NCBI GenBank assembly: GCA_900049755.1 | Contig: LT160592.1 | Location: forward strand, 642,282 to 706,281 | Source of the DNA: Corynebacterium provencense | Lineage (GTDB): Bacteria > Actinomycetota > Actinomycetes > Mycobacteriales > Mycobacteriaceae | Direction: 5' to 3' | Length of the DNA: 64,000 bases | Shown here: positions 18,223 to 27,132 of the stretch, in pieces | Layout of the letters: every line of letters begins with the position of its first letter | How positions within the stretch are numbered: position 1 is the stretch's first letter | Notes under the pieces: generated by a model | The model's database searches: none | Told to the model about the DNA's origin: nothing | Seen by the model: only the letters and a program-made list of their open reading frames with translations | Translations under genes and position numbers: made by a program

Positions 18223-19299
18223 TCACCCCTGGAGCCGGTGGGAGCTGACGAACGCCCAGACCTCGGTCGTGGCGTCCAGCGAGTAACTGGTGGCCCGGGC
18301 GGCGTTGCTCGCCGCCCTTCTGCTGCCTGCCTCTGCACCGCCGGACGTGCCCGTGGCGTCCCCCGGCCAGGTATGTCCGCCGTCGCCGACGCGCAGGTGG
18401 ACGACGTCACGGTCCCCGTCGCACATGGGCCACTGGACCCTGCGGACGTCATCGGCGAGCGCGGTGGTCACCGGGTCCGGCGCACATCCGTTCCGGTCCG
18501 CGACCACCTCGGCGCGCTCCCGGGCCGGCTGGTAGACCGTCCCGTGCCGGCTGCCTCCGTTGTAGCCGATGACCGGGTCCTGTACACCGTGGATCTCGAG
18601 GAACGAGGTGGACGGCGTCCTGCAGTCCTTCCCTGTCCCCGGGTAGTAGGCGCCGGCGACCGACGCCACCGCGGCGAAGGTCTCCGGCATCCGGCAGGCC
18701 AGCTTGGCCACGAAACCGCCCCCGTTCGACATGCCCGTCGCGTAGATACGCGAAGAGTCCACGTTGTAGGTGCTGTTCAACGCGGCGAGCATGTCACGGG
18801 TGAACCTGAGGTCATCACCGTCGGAGGTCTGCGAGTACGGTGCACCCTCCCAGGTGTTGCCCACCCCCTGCATGAACACGACTATCGCCGGCAGGTCGTC
18901 GAGGCGGGAGAAGGTTCGCATCTCCGAAGGGGTCTGTCCGTACCCCGGATATGCGAGGAGGACCGGGGTCGGGGTCCCCGGGTGGTAGTCCTCCGGCAGG
19001 GCCAGTATCGCCGACCGGGTCACACCCGCACTGTCCACTGTCACCCGTCCGGTCTCCCCGGGGGCGGGGCCGGTGAGTAGCTCACCCTTCCCGAGGTCGG
19101 CGGACACGGAAGCGGTGTTGTCGACAGCCGTCCGTGCCACCGTGCCGTGCCGGTAGGCTTCGAGAACCTCCGGTGCCTCACCGACCGCGGCACGGGAGGA
19201 GTAGACCGCGACACCGGCTGTCACCGCGAGCGCGACGACAGTGCCGGTGAGACGCAGACGATTCTTCCGGTGTGGGGTGGTCGGGTCAGCGTGTCGCAC
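18223..19299 (-). CDS. Secreted PHB-depolymerase-like esterase
   Basis: 358-aa alpha/beta hydrolase of the feruloyl esterase/PHB depolymerase (LpqC-like) group. The N-terminus has a basic region and a membrane segment (LTGTVVALAVTAGVAVYSS, about residues 17-35), a signal or anchor. The nucleophile is in ATGMSNGGG, the Asp in GVQDPVIGY and the His in GGHTWPG. The second half has several Cys that may form disulfides outside the cell. It is convergent with pepC-2 and divergent from the lipase at 19401. The substrate cannot be fixed from sequence. Confidence 0.82.
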   Translation of the reverse strand: MRHADPTTPHRKNRLRLTGTVVALAVTAGVAVYSSRAAVGEAPEVLEAYRHGTVARTAVDNTASVSADLGKGELLTGPAPGETGRVTVDSAGVTRSAILALPEDYHPGTPTPVLLAYPGYGQTPSEMRTFSRLDDLPAIVVFMQGVGNTWEGAPYSQTSDGDDLRFTRDMLAALNSTYNVDSSRIYATGMSNGGGFVAKLACRMPETFAAVASVAGAYYPGTGKDCRTPSTSFLEIHGVQDPVIGYNGGSRHGTVYQPARERAEVVADRNGCAPDPVTTALADDVRRVQWPMCDGDRDVVHLRVGDGGHTWPGDATGTSGGAEAGSRRAASNAARATSYSLDATTEVWAFVSSHRLQG

Positions 19300-19400
19300 T
19301 CCCCCGTTCTATAGGCTCCAGGGGCGGGGGTCAATGTGGCGTACATCAAAATGTTGATTATGAAGACAATGTTGTTTGGCAAGGTATATCGTCTCGGTCC
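19300..19400. promoter_or_regulatory. AT-rich divergent promoter region between esterase and lipase
   Basis: A locally AT-rich island (about 19333-19390). TATATC at 19385-19390 is a -10 for the lipase, 10 nt before its ATG. AATGTTG occurs twice (19350 and 19368), in direct orientation. Both genes encode secreted hydrolases, so shared control is plausible but unproven. Confidence 0.4.
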
Positions 19401-20891
19401 ATGACGTTTCTCCGATTCCGATCTGCCCCGGGTCACACCGGTACCCTCACCCGGGTTCTCGCCCGCCGTCACCCACGCCGGTCGGCACACCTGCACACGC
19501 ACCGCTCCCCGACCGCTCCGCCGGTCCTGACCACCGCGCTCGCGGTGGCCACCGCACTCGCCGTGACAGTCTCGACCGTCACCCCCGCCACCGCCGGGGA
19601 CGCCACGGTTCCCGGCGTTCCCCCGTCGCTCACAGCTTCCGACCCGACCATCGCGCTGCCCGCGGACGACCCGTTCTACACTCCGCCGGACCGGATCCCG
19701 GCAACCCCCGGATCCCTGATCCGCAGCCAGTTCGCCCCCCAGCTCCTCGACGCCTTCGACACCGGTGACGCCCCCGGCAGGGCGGACCGGATCCTGTACA
19801 CCTCCACCACCCAGGACGGGGTGAAGGTCGCCACCAGCGGGGTGGTTCTCCAGCCCTCCGGGAAGTGGGACGGTCCCGGCCCGACCCCCACCGTCGTCTT
19901 CGCTCCGGGGACCCGCGGTGCAGGAGACCACTGCGCCCCGTCCCGTTCCGGTGCCCTGCTCGCCGGGGTCGGGACGGACAACGGAACCCTGAACCTCAAC
20001 ATCAACTACGAGTACCCTTTCCACGCCCTGGCTTCCGCACTGGGCTACCGGGTCGTCGTCGTCGACCTCATCGGCCTCGGAACCCCCGGTCAGCACACCT
20101 ACGTCAACCACACCGAGGAAGGTCACGCCGTACTCGACGGTGCACGCGCAGGACTGGAGTTCGCCGGAGCACCGGCGGACTCACCCGTGGCGTTCTTCGG
20201 GTATTCCCAGGGCGGCGGTGCCGCGGCAGGGGCAGCCGAACTCGCGGCGTCCTATGCGCCGGAACTGAATGTGCGTGGCACGTTCGCCGGAGCTCCCCCC
20301 GGAAGGCTCGACACCGTCGCCGGGGCCGTCGACGGCAATCTCATCGCGGGTGTGCTCGGCTACGCCCTCAACGGCGTGTGGGCCCGACACCCGGAACTGG
20401 TCTCCCTGAAGGACGAGTACTTCAACGAGGAGGGCCACCGATACGTCTCCTCCACGGCAGACGAGTGCATCATCACCTCAGTGCTCAACTGGGGTCTGCG
20501 GGACTCGCGCACTCTGACCCGGGACGGCAGGTCGTTCCCGGAGATCATCCGGGAGGATCCGCGCCTGCGCGACGTGCTGTCCGACACGAACCTGCGGCTG
20601 GGTTCACGCAGGCCCGCCTCCCCGGTTCTCATCGTCAACGGCAGAAACGATGACACGATCCCCTGGAGCCAGGCCCGGGACACTGCCGCCGACTACTGCT
20701 CGCTGGGAGCCACCGTGCAGTTCACCACGGAGGAGACCGCCTCGCTTCTCCCCCGCTCGGCGATCAACCATGCTGTGCCGTTGCTCACTCAGGCGGGCAC
20801 GGCGTTCCGGTACATCAACGACCGGTTCAACAATGTGCCCGCACCCTCCAACTGCGGGGAACTGACGGAGTCTGCCGGGTCCGTGGACTGA
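19401..20891 (+). CDS. Secretory lipase family protein
   Basis: 496-aa exported lipase of the LIP/secretory lipase family. A long basic N-region is followed by LTTALAVATALAVTVSTV and an Ala-x-Ala cleavage site (TPATAGDA) near residue 65-70. The nucleophile is in FFGYSQGGGAA. Further motifs are VVFAPGTRGAGDHCAPS and the Asp in VLIVNGRNDDTIPW, with the His in SAINHAVPL. ATG 19401 is the first start after a plausible -10. Such enzymes release fatty acids from host or environmental lipids. Confidence 0.87.
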   Translation: MTFLRFRSAPGHTGTLTRVLARRHPRRSAHLHTHRSPTAPPVLTTALAVATALAVTVSTVTPATAGDATVPGVPPSLTASDPTIALPADDPFYTPPDRIPATPGSLIRSQFAPQLLDAFDTGDAPGRADRILYTSTTQDGVKVATSGVVLQPSGKWDGPGPTPTVVFAPGTRGAGDHCAPSRSGALLAGVGTDNGTLNLNINYEYPFHALASALGYRVVVVDLIGLGTPGQHTYVNHTEEGHAVLDGARAGLEFAGAPADSPVAFFGYSQGGGAAAGAAELAASYAPELNVRGTFAGAPPGRLDTVAGAVDGNLIAGVLGYALNGVWARHPELVSLKDEYFNEEGHRYVSSTADECIITSVLNWGLRDSRTLTRDGRSFPEIIREDPRLRDVLSDTNLRLGSRRPASPVLIVNGRNDDTIPWSQARDTAADYCSLGATVQFTTEETASLLPRSAINHAVPLLTQAGTAFRYINDRFNNVPAPSNCGELTESAGSVD

Positions 20892-20943
20892 GTCCGTGGA
20901 CTGACGGCCCGGCGGCGGGCCGGGGCTGCAGGGTCGGCGGTGG

Positions 20944-21048
20944 GCCGGCCTGGCGGACCGGCTTGTCGGACCGGATTGTCGGGGCCCTTTCTCTTATAAA
21001 CATCGCCGGCCTGGCGGACCGGCTTGTCGGACCGGATTGTCGGGGCCC
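20944..21048. repeat. Two identical 44-bp direct repeats separated by 17 bp
   Basis: Copies are at 20944-20987 and 21005-21048, identical by eye. Each contains internal sub-repeats of CGGACCGG(C/A)TTGTCGG. The 17-bp spacer holds CTTATAAACATC, a -10-like TATAAA pointing at the ParA-like gene. The rest of the 241-bp gap (20892-21132) has no gene. Confidence 0.8.
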
Positions 21049-21132
21049 GCAGGACCTCTGCCCCTGCCCGGGGGGTCTGAGCCTTCCGCCGTCGCGGACG
21101 GTACTGTACGGTCGTGCCCATGAACGGGGGAA

Positions 21133-22071
21133 ATGACTGGGGAGAACTGGGACCGGATGATCTGCGGGGGGGCGGTGGAAGCTGCGCCTCCGGGGGGATG
21201 GCGTCGTGTCGTGCACCGGCTGTCACGTGGGAGGGTGAATCCCGGCGAATCCTCGCGGCAGGCGGCGGAGCGCGGGCTCCTCGACAGGATCAGGACGCCA
21301 CTGCGCGGCGACCACAGGATCGCCGTGATGAGCCTGAAAGGTGGTGTGGGCAAGACCACCACCACTGTCACTCTCGGCGGGGTCTTCGCCTCACTGCGCG
21401 GTGACCGGGTCGTCGCGGTGGACGCCAACCCGGACCTGGGGACACTTGCACGCAGGGTGGGGGAACCCCCGGACGCCCCGACCGTCAGGGATCTGCTGGC
21501 CGTGCCCGACTTCTCCCGTTACCCACAGGTGAAGGCGTGCGCCAGTCAGTCCTCCAGCAGGCTCGAGGTCATCGGGTCGGACCGTGACCCGGCGGTGTCG
21601 GAGGCGTTCAGTGAGGACGACTACCGCCGCGCCGTCGACATCCTCCAGCACCACTACAACATCATTCTCACCGACTGCGGCACAGGACTTCTCCACAGTG
21701 CGATGGCCGGGGTACTGGACCTGGCGCACACCCTGGTCCTGGTCACCTCCCCCGCCCTCGACGGGGTGCAGTCTGCGGAGGCCACCCTCGACTGGCTGGA
21801 AGCCCACGGGCGAGGTGCTCTTGCTGCGAATGCTGTGGTCGTGGTCTCCGGCGCCCGCCCCGGGCAGGCTGCGGTGGATCCGGCGGTGCTTGTCAGTCAT
21901 TTCGGTTCCCGGACCAGGGCGGTGTGCCCGGTCCCCTTTGACCGCCACCTGTCCGAGGGGGCGGTGGTGGATCTCGCCAGGTTGAGGCCCGCGACCCTGC
22001 TGGCGTACCGGGAACTGGCGGCGACCGTGGCGGAGGACTTCACCTCCTGGCACCGCCACGCCGCCGTCTGA
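21133..22071 (+). CDS. MinD/ParA-like ATPase of the ESX-associated (EspI-like) type
   Basis: 312-aa P-loop ATPase. The deviant Walker A LKGGVGKTTTTV is at about residues 71-82, DANPDLGTLA follows, and TDCGTGLLHSAM forms the switch II region. The N-terminal GWRRVVHRLSRGRVNPGES linker is typical of ATPases encoded in mycobacterial type VII clusters. Those often carry a long Pro-rich N-terminus, which is missing here. ATG 21133 follows GGGGGA. It probably acts at the membrane in secretion or cell-pole organisation. No ESX gene is adjacent. Confidence 0.75.
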   Translation: MTGENWDRMICGGAVEAAPPGGWRRVVHRLSRGRVNPGESSRQAAERGLLDRIRTPLRGDHRIAVMSLKGGVGKTTTTVTLGGVFASLRGDRVVAVDANPDLGTLARRVGEPPDAPTVRDLLAVPDFSRYPQVKACASQSSSRLEVIGSDRDPAVSEAFSEDDYRRAVDILQHHYNIILTDCGTGLLHSAMAGVLDLAHTLVLVTSPALDGVQSAEATLDWLEAHGRGALAANAVVVVSGARPGQAAVDPAVLVSHFGSRTRAVCPVPFDRHLSEGAVVDLARLRPATLLAYRELAATVAEDFTSWHRHAAV

Positions 22072-22107
22072 GGGCACCCCGTTTCCCGCCACCGGCGCCC
22101 TCACCTG

Positions 22108-25100
22108 TCACCGGAAGTCCCGGGAGCGTCCTGCCAGCACCTCGGCGGTCTCCAGCGCCGACAACTGGTCCGCGCGGACTGTCGCCGCCCCGTTCGCGTT
22201 CTCCACGATGCCCCGGACCATCAGCATCCCCGCCCCGGAAGCCACCGCCCTGCGTGCCCGCCACAGTCCCGGGGAGACCATCACGTTGACCAGACCTGTC
22301 TCGTCCTCCAGACCGAGGAAAGTCACCCCACCCGCCGTCGCGGGCCGCTGACGGTGGGTCACCACTCCGGCGACGAGGATGCGCCGCCCGTCCTCCACCG
22401 ACAGCAGGGATTCCGCCGGAACCACCGGAAAGGGTCCGGGCCAGGCGTCGAGTGTCCTGCGCAGCAGTCGGACGGGGTGACCGTCAGTGGTCACCCCTGT
22501 TTCGGCGATGTCCGCGGCCGCCAGTTCAAGGGCACTCATGCCGGGCAGCGCCGGTGTGGAGACCACGGAGATGCCGGGGAGCATCCCGGGTCTTTCCGTG
22601 GCCGCCTGGCCCGCCGCCCACACCGCCCGGCGACGCGTCAGCCCCAACGAGTCGCAGGCTCCTGCACGTGCCAGCGCCTCAACCTGGTCGACCCCGAGCC
22701 CGGCCTCCCTGGACAGGTCCGCCACCGTGCTGAACCGCCCCACCTTTCTCCTCGCCTCCACCATCGCTTCAGCAACCCCGGTACCGATGCCGCGGACGGA
22801 GGTGAGCCCCGGGCGGATGCCGCGGACGCGGGCACCGGGCTCCCCCACCTGTCCCCGGCCGTCAGCGTCACGGACCGTCTCGACCGTCGCCCCGACGCCC
22901 GAGAAGTTCACGTCGACGGGCAGGACGGGGACACCGTGGCGTCGGGCGTCGGCGATGAGTGACTGAGGGGAGTAGAAGCCCATGGGCTGGGCGCGCAGCA
23001 GTGCCACACAGAACTCCGCCGGATAGTGGTACTTGAACCATGCGGAGAAGTACACCAGTGAGGCGAAGGACTGGGCGTGGGACTCCGGGAAACCGTAGGA
23101 GGCGAAGGCGACGACTTTCTTCCACAGACTGTCGGCCACCTCCCCGGTCAACCCGTGGAGCCGCTCTGCCCCGGAGAGGAACCGTGAACGCATCCGCTCC
23201 ATCTTCTGCGGTGAGCGTTTCGACCCCATGGCCCGGCGGAGACTGTCCGCCTCGGCGGCGCTGAATCCGGCGACGACCACCGCGATCTGCATGAGCTGCT
23301 CCTGGAACAGGGGGACGCCCAGGGTCCTCCTGAGCACCGGTTCCAGACAGGGGTGGTCGTAGGTGACGGGTTCCTCACCGTTCCTGCGTCGTATGTAGGG
23401 GTGCACGGACCCTCCCTGGATCGGCCCCGGACGGATGAGCGACACCTCGACGACCAGGTCGTAGAAGGTCCGTGGCCTCAGCCGGGGAAGTGTCGCGAGC
23501 TGGGCACGGGACTCCACCTGGAAGACGCCCACGGCGTCCGCCCTGGCGAGCATGGCGTAGACCTCCGGGTCGGTGGGGGCGAGCTGCCACAGTTCGATCC
23601 TCTTGCCGGTGGTCTCCTCCACCAGGTCGACACAGTGGTGCAGTGCCTCGAGCATGCCGAGTCCCAGCAGATCGAACTTCACCAGTCCGACTGCCGCGCA
23701 GTCGTCCTTGTCCCACTGCACCACCGAGCGGTCCGCCCGGCGCGCCCACTCCACCGGGACGACATCGGAGACAGGGCGGTCACAGATCACCATTCCACCG
23801 GAGTGGATGCCGAGGTGGCGAGGTTGTCCGAGCAGCCGGGAGGCCAGGTCCGTGACCGGCGCCGGCGGGTCCTCCACCCCCCGGGACCAGGCGTCCACCC
23901 GTCCAGGGTCGTGTCCCAGGGCGCGCGCGGCATCCCTCAACGCACCTTTACGCCGGTAGGTGATGACATTGGCGACCTGGGCGGCGTAGTCCCTGCCGTA
24001 CCTGTCGTAGACGTACTGGATCACCTCCTCACGTCGGGTGGACTCGATGTCCAGGTCGATGTCCGGAGGACCGTCCCGCTCCGGGGAGAGGAACCGCTCG
24101 AACAGCAGGTCCGCTGCGACGGCGTCGACGTTGGTGATGCCGAGGGCGAAGCAGACGGCGGAGTTGGCCGCCGAACCACGACCCTGGCAGAAGATCCCCG
24201 ATCTGCGGCAGAAGTCGACGATGTCGTGGACGATGAGGAAATACCCCGGGAAGTCGAGCTGCTCGATGATGGCCAGCTCATGGTCGATGACTTCCCGGGC
24301 CCGCGGGTTGGTCTCCTGCGGGCCGTACCGTCGGTCCGCTCCTCTGCGGGTCAGTTCCCTCAGCCACTCCATGTCACTCCAGCCGTCGGGGACGTCGGCG
24401 TGGGGCAGGCCGGGAGCGACAAGGTTGAGCGTGAAGGCGCATCCTGCGGCTATCTCCGCACTCCTGACCACGGCGTCCCTCAGCCAGGTGCAGTCACCTG
24501 CGGCGTCCAGCATCTCCTCCCCCGACCGCAGCCACGGCCCGCCGAGCGGGTGGGTTACCGGGGATGCGGCGGTGACGTCGGTCCTGCCGTTCAACGCGGC
24601 CTTCGCCCCCGCCAGCCGGGAGGACGCCGGGGTCGGGCAGGTCACGGCACCGCTCACCGTCTCCCTGACACCGTGTGCCTGTGCCAGCCCGTGGAGGGCC
24701 AGGTTCCGGTCGACGTCCTCCGGGCTCATGGTGAGCTGCAGTTCGATGACACAGCACTCCGCTCCGAAGGCCTCGATGATGTCCGTCACCCCGGCTCCGC
24801 TGTCCAGGTGACCGTGGTCGATGAGCACGGTCCAGTGGCCGCCGGCGGCGTCAGCCAGTTCCGACAGTCCCGGGTAGGTGACGGTGGCTTTGTCACGGTG
24901 CCCGCCCGAGCCGAGTCTGGCCCGGGTGATCACGTGGGACAGTCTGCGGTACCCCTCCGGTCCCCGGCAGAGCACGGTCAACGGTGCCGACCCCGGACCG
25001 TTGACACTGAGCTCCGCTCCGAAGACCGTGGCGGGGCCGCAGCCGGTCCGGGAGATGTACCCGGCGGCCGCGGTGGCGAAACGGGCGGCACCGTACAGGC

Positions 25101-25407
25101 CGTCCCTGTCGACCAGTGCCAGGGCGGTGAGGCCGAGGGACGCCGCGGTGGCGACCATCTCCTCCGGGTCTCCTGCACCGCGGAGGAAATTGTAGGATCC
25201 TGCGGCGTGGAGTTCTGCGAAAGGCACCGGTGCTGCCGCACCGGTGTTCCGGCGGGCAGGGCCGGTCAGGTCGGCGGACACGTCGGAGTTCCAGAGGGTG
25301 TCGCGTCCGCTCTCCCCCACACCGACGGCATGCAGTGGTCCGGAGTCCTTCCCCGAGAGCAGTCTCTCCAGACGTGACCAGTTGAGCGGACCACCACGAC
25401 TGAACAT
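22108..25407 (-). CDS. dnaE2: Error-prone DNA polymerase III alpha subunit
   Basis: 1099-aa C-family polymerase of the DnaE2 mutasome type. It has an N-terminal PHP domain (FAELHAAGSYNFLRGAG), palm acidic residues in PDIDLDIESTRREEVI, a fingers and helix-hairpin-helix region (LSREAGLGVDQVEALARAGA) and an OB fold near the C-terminus. It performs lesion bypass with ImuA' and ImuB, which are encoded 5 kb away. ATG 25407 is chosen because a -10 (TATATT) lies 7 nt upstream, giving a leaderless mRNA, and a LexA-type box covers the start site. Confidence 0.93.
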   Translation of the reverse strand: MFSRGGPLNWSRLERLLSGKDSGPLHAVGVGESGRDTLWNSDVSADLTGPARRNTGAAAPVPFAELHAAGSYNFLRGAGDPEEMVATAASLGLTALALVDRDGLYGAARFATAAAGYISRTGCGPATVFGAELSVNGPGSAPLTVLCRGPEGYRRLSHVITRARLGSGGHRDKATVTYPGLSELADAAGGHWTVLIDHGHLDSGAGVTDIIEAFGAECCVIELQLTMSPEDVDRNLALHGLAQAHGVRETVSGAVTCPTPASSRLAGAKAALNGRTDVTAASPVTHPLGGPWLRSGEEMLDAAGDCTWLRDAVVRSAEIAAGCAFTLNLVAPGLPHADVPDGWSDMEWLRELTRRGADRRYGPQETNPRAREVIDHELAIIEQLDFPGYFLIVHDIVDFCRRSGIFCQGRGSAANSAVCFALGITNVDAVAADLLFERFLSPERDGPPDIDLDIESTRREEVIQYVYDRYGRDYAAQVANVITYRRKGALRDAARALGHDPGRVDAWSRGVEDPPAPVTDLASRLLGQPRHLGIHSGGMVICDRPVSDVVPVEWARRADRSVVQWDKDDCAAVGLVKFDLLGLGMLEALHHCVDLVEETTGKRIELWQLAPTDPEVYAMLARADAVGVFQVESRAQLATLPRLRPRTFYDLVVEVSLIRPGPIQGGSVHPYIRRRNGEEPVTYDHPCLEPVLRRTLGVPLFQEQLMQIAVVVAGFSAAEADSLRRAMGSKRSPQKMERMRSRFLSGAERLHGLTGEVADSLWKKVVAFASYGFPESHAQSFASLVYFSAWFKYHYPAEFCVALLRAQPMGFYSPQSLIADARRHGVPVLPVDVNFSGVGATVETVRDADGRGQVGEPGARVRGIRPGLTSVRGIGTGVAEAMVEARRKVGRFSTVADLSREAGLGVDQVEALARAGACDSLGLTRRRAVWAAGQAATERPGMLPGISVVSTPALPGMSALELAAADIAETGVTTDGHPVRLLRRTLDAWPGPFPVVPAESLLSVEDGRRILVAGVVTHRQRPATAGGVTFLGLEDETGLVNVMVSPGLWRARRAVASGAGMLMVRGIVENANGAATVRADQLSALETAEVLAGRSRDFR

Positions 25408-25420
25408 ATGTTCGAATATA
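25400..25420 (-). promoter_or_regulatory. SOS (LexA) box and -10 of dnaE2
   Basis: The minus strand has TCGAACATATGTTCAG (25415-25400), 14 of 16 against the corynebacterial consensus TCGAAMANNTGTTCGA. TATATT (25420-25415) is the -10. The box includes the dnaE2 start codon, so bound LexA would cover both transcription and translation start. Confidence 0.75.
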
Positions 25421-25520
25421 GCAGATGTGCGGAAGCTTTGGCGCGAACCGCTTCTCCCGGCGCTGCCGGAGATACGGGAACGGGGGACAGGAAAAGAGGA
25501 AAGCAACTAGGGTTGCCGGA

Positions 25521-26126
25521 ATGGCACAGCAGCACCGCACCGACCACCTGCTGGACCGTGTGGGACCCCGCCTCCGGGCGACCCGCACCGCCCGCGGGCT
25601 CACCCTCGCCGACGTCTCCGAGGGCACCGGGATCTCACGCAGCACCCTGTCCCGGCTCGAATCCGGGAAACGTCGCCCCTCCCTCGACCTTCTCCTCCCC
25701 CTCGCCGAACTCTTCCGGGTCTCCCTCGACGACCTCGTCGGCTCACCTGGGACCGGGGACCCGAGGATCGACATCCGGCCACTCACCCGTGGCGGAGTGG
25801 TCCACCTCGACCTGGGAGGGGAGGGACCGGTCTCGGCACACAAGACGGTGGTCCCCGGGACCCGTCGCCCGCAGGACCGGGTTCCGGACATGCGGTCCCA
25901 CCCGGGACGGGAGTGGATCTACGTCCTCGCCGGCACCCTGAGACTGGTCCTCGACGGCCATGAATACACGGTGGAGCCCGGGGAATCCGCGGAGTTCGAC
26001 TGCACCCTTCCCCACTGGTTCGGCGCCGGCGGCCCGCAGGCCGTGGAATACCTCGGCCTCAGCAGTCGCAGCGGCGAACGGGTGCACCTGAACGCCACCG
26101 TGCCGGACCCCTCAGAATCAGCGTGA
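25521..26126 (+). CDS. XRE-cupin transcriptional regulator
   Basis: 201 aa. An N-terminal helix-turn-helix (residues about 14-68, LADVSEGTGISRSTLSRLESGKRRPSL) is joined to a C-terminal cupin (about 120-190, GREWIYVLAGTLRLVL, VEPGESAEFDCTLPHWF). Such proteins sense a small ligand through the cupin. ATG 25521 fits the start of homology. It is divergent from dnaE2 and 105 bp upstream of metQ on the same strand, so it might regulate the methionine importer or be unrelated. Confidence 0.85.
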   Translation: MAQQHRTDHLLDRVGPRLRATRTARGLTLADVSEGTGISRSTLSRLESGKRRPSLDLLLPLAELFRVSLDDLVGSPGTGDPRIDIRPLTRGGVVHLDLGGEGPVSAHKTVVPGTRRPQDRVPDMRSHPGREWIYVLAGTLRLVLDGHEYTVEPGESAEFDCTLPHWFGAGGPQAVEYLGLSSRSGERVHLNATVPDPSESA

Positions 26127-26138
26127 AAGGAACTCGAC

Positions 26139-26154
26139 TAGACAGAGCGGTCCG
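26139..26154 (+). promoter_or_regulatory. McbR-type operator upstream of metQ
   Basis: TAGACAGAGCGGTCCG, 8 of 10 against TAGAC-N6-GTCTA and 13 of 16 identical to the sulfate importer operator. It overlaps the expected -35 of a promoter with TACAAT (26172-26177) as -10. Confidence 0.6.
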
Positions 26155-26231
26155 TTAAACGGTAGTACTACTACAATCATCCGGACACTTCCGGATCTGA
26201 CGTCCAGGCACCACCCAGCACAGGAGAATCC

Positions 26232-27131
26232 ATGCATATCCGCCGTACCCCGCTGTTCCGCAAGGCCGCAGCCGTCGCAGTCACCCTCGGTCTCGCCGCC
26301 GGCATCACCGCCTGCGCCTCAGACGGATCCGACGACGACGTCATCACCATCGGCTCCACCGAAGCGGACAAGAGCCAGTGGAAGGTCTTCCAGGAGAAGG
26401 CCAAGGCAGCAGGTCTCAACGTGGAGATGAAGGGGTTCACGGACTACAACACTCCGAACCAGGCACTCAATGAAGGTGACCTGGACGTCAACCAGTTCCA
26501 GCACATCCAGTTCCTCGCCGAGTACAACGTGAAGTCCGGCACCGACCTCAAGGTCCTTGGATCAACGGAGATCTTCCCGATGGGGATCTACGCCAAGGAC
26601 GCCAAGACAGTCGATGACATCGCAAAAGCCGGCGAAGTGGTCATCCCCAACGACAACACCAACGGTGGACGTGCGATCTTCGTGCTTGAGAAGGCCGGTC
26701 TGGTGACCCTGAAGAAAGACAACCTCGTCGCACCGACCCCCGCGGACATCGACACCGACAAGTCCAAGGTCAAGGTCACCGCTGTCGACGCGTCACAGAC
26801 CGCGGTCGCCTACAACGACGGCAAGGTCGCGGCGATCAACAACAACTTCATGGTCTCCGCCGGCGTCACCCCCGACAACGCCATCGTCAAGGACAACCCG
26901 GACGATCCTGCCGCCGCCCCCTACATCAACGTCTGGGCGACCAGGGCAGACCAGGTGAACAACGAAGACTACCTGAAGCTGGTCGAGATCTTCCACGACC
27001 CGGAGGTCCAGAAGGCCGTCCAGGAGGACACCTCCGGTTCCGCCGTCGAGGTCAAGAAGTCCCAGGACGAACTCAACAAGATCCTCTCCGACACCGAAGA
27101 GCAGTTCCGCAACGAAGGCGCCGGCGAGTAA
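26232..27131 (+). CDS. metQ: Methionine-binding lipoprotein of the MetQNI importer
   Basis: 299-aa NlpA-family lipoprotein. A signal peptide ends in the lipobox ITAC (Cys at about residue 29), so it is anchored to the outer face of the membrane. Family motifs are FTDYNTPNQALNEGDLDVNQFQH and the periplasmic-binding stretch VVIPNDNTNGGRAIFVLEKAGL. It binds methionine and hands it to MetI. ATG 26232 follows AGGAG. The stop is 1 nt before metN. Confidence 0.95.
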   Translation: MHIRRTPLFRKAAAVAVTLGLAAGITACASDGSDDDVITIGSTEADKSQWKVFQEKAKAAGLNVEMKGFTDYNTPNQALNEGDLDVNQFQHIQFLAEYNVKSGTDLKVLGSTEIFPMGIYAKDAKTVDDIAKAGEVVIPNDNTNGGRAIFVLEKAGLVTLKKDNLVAPTPADIDTDKSKVKVTAVDASQTAVAYNDGKVAAINNNFMVSAGVTPDNAIVKDNPDDPAAAPYINVWATRADQVNNEDYLKLVEIFHDPEVQKAVQEDTSGSAVEVKKSQDELNKILSDTEEQFRNEGAGE

Positions 27132-27132
27132 C

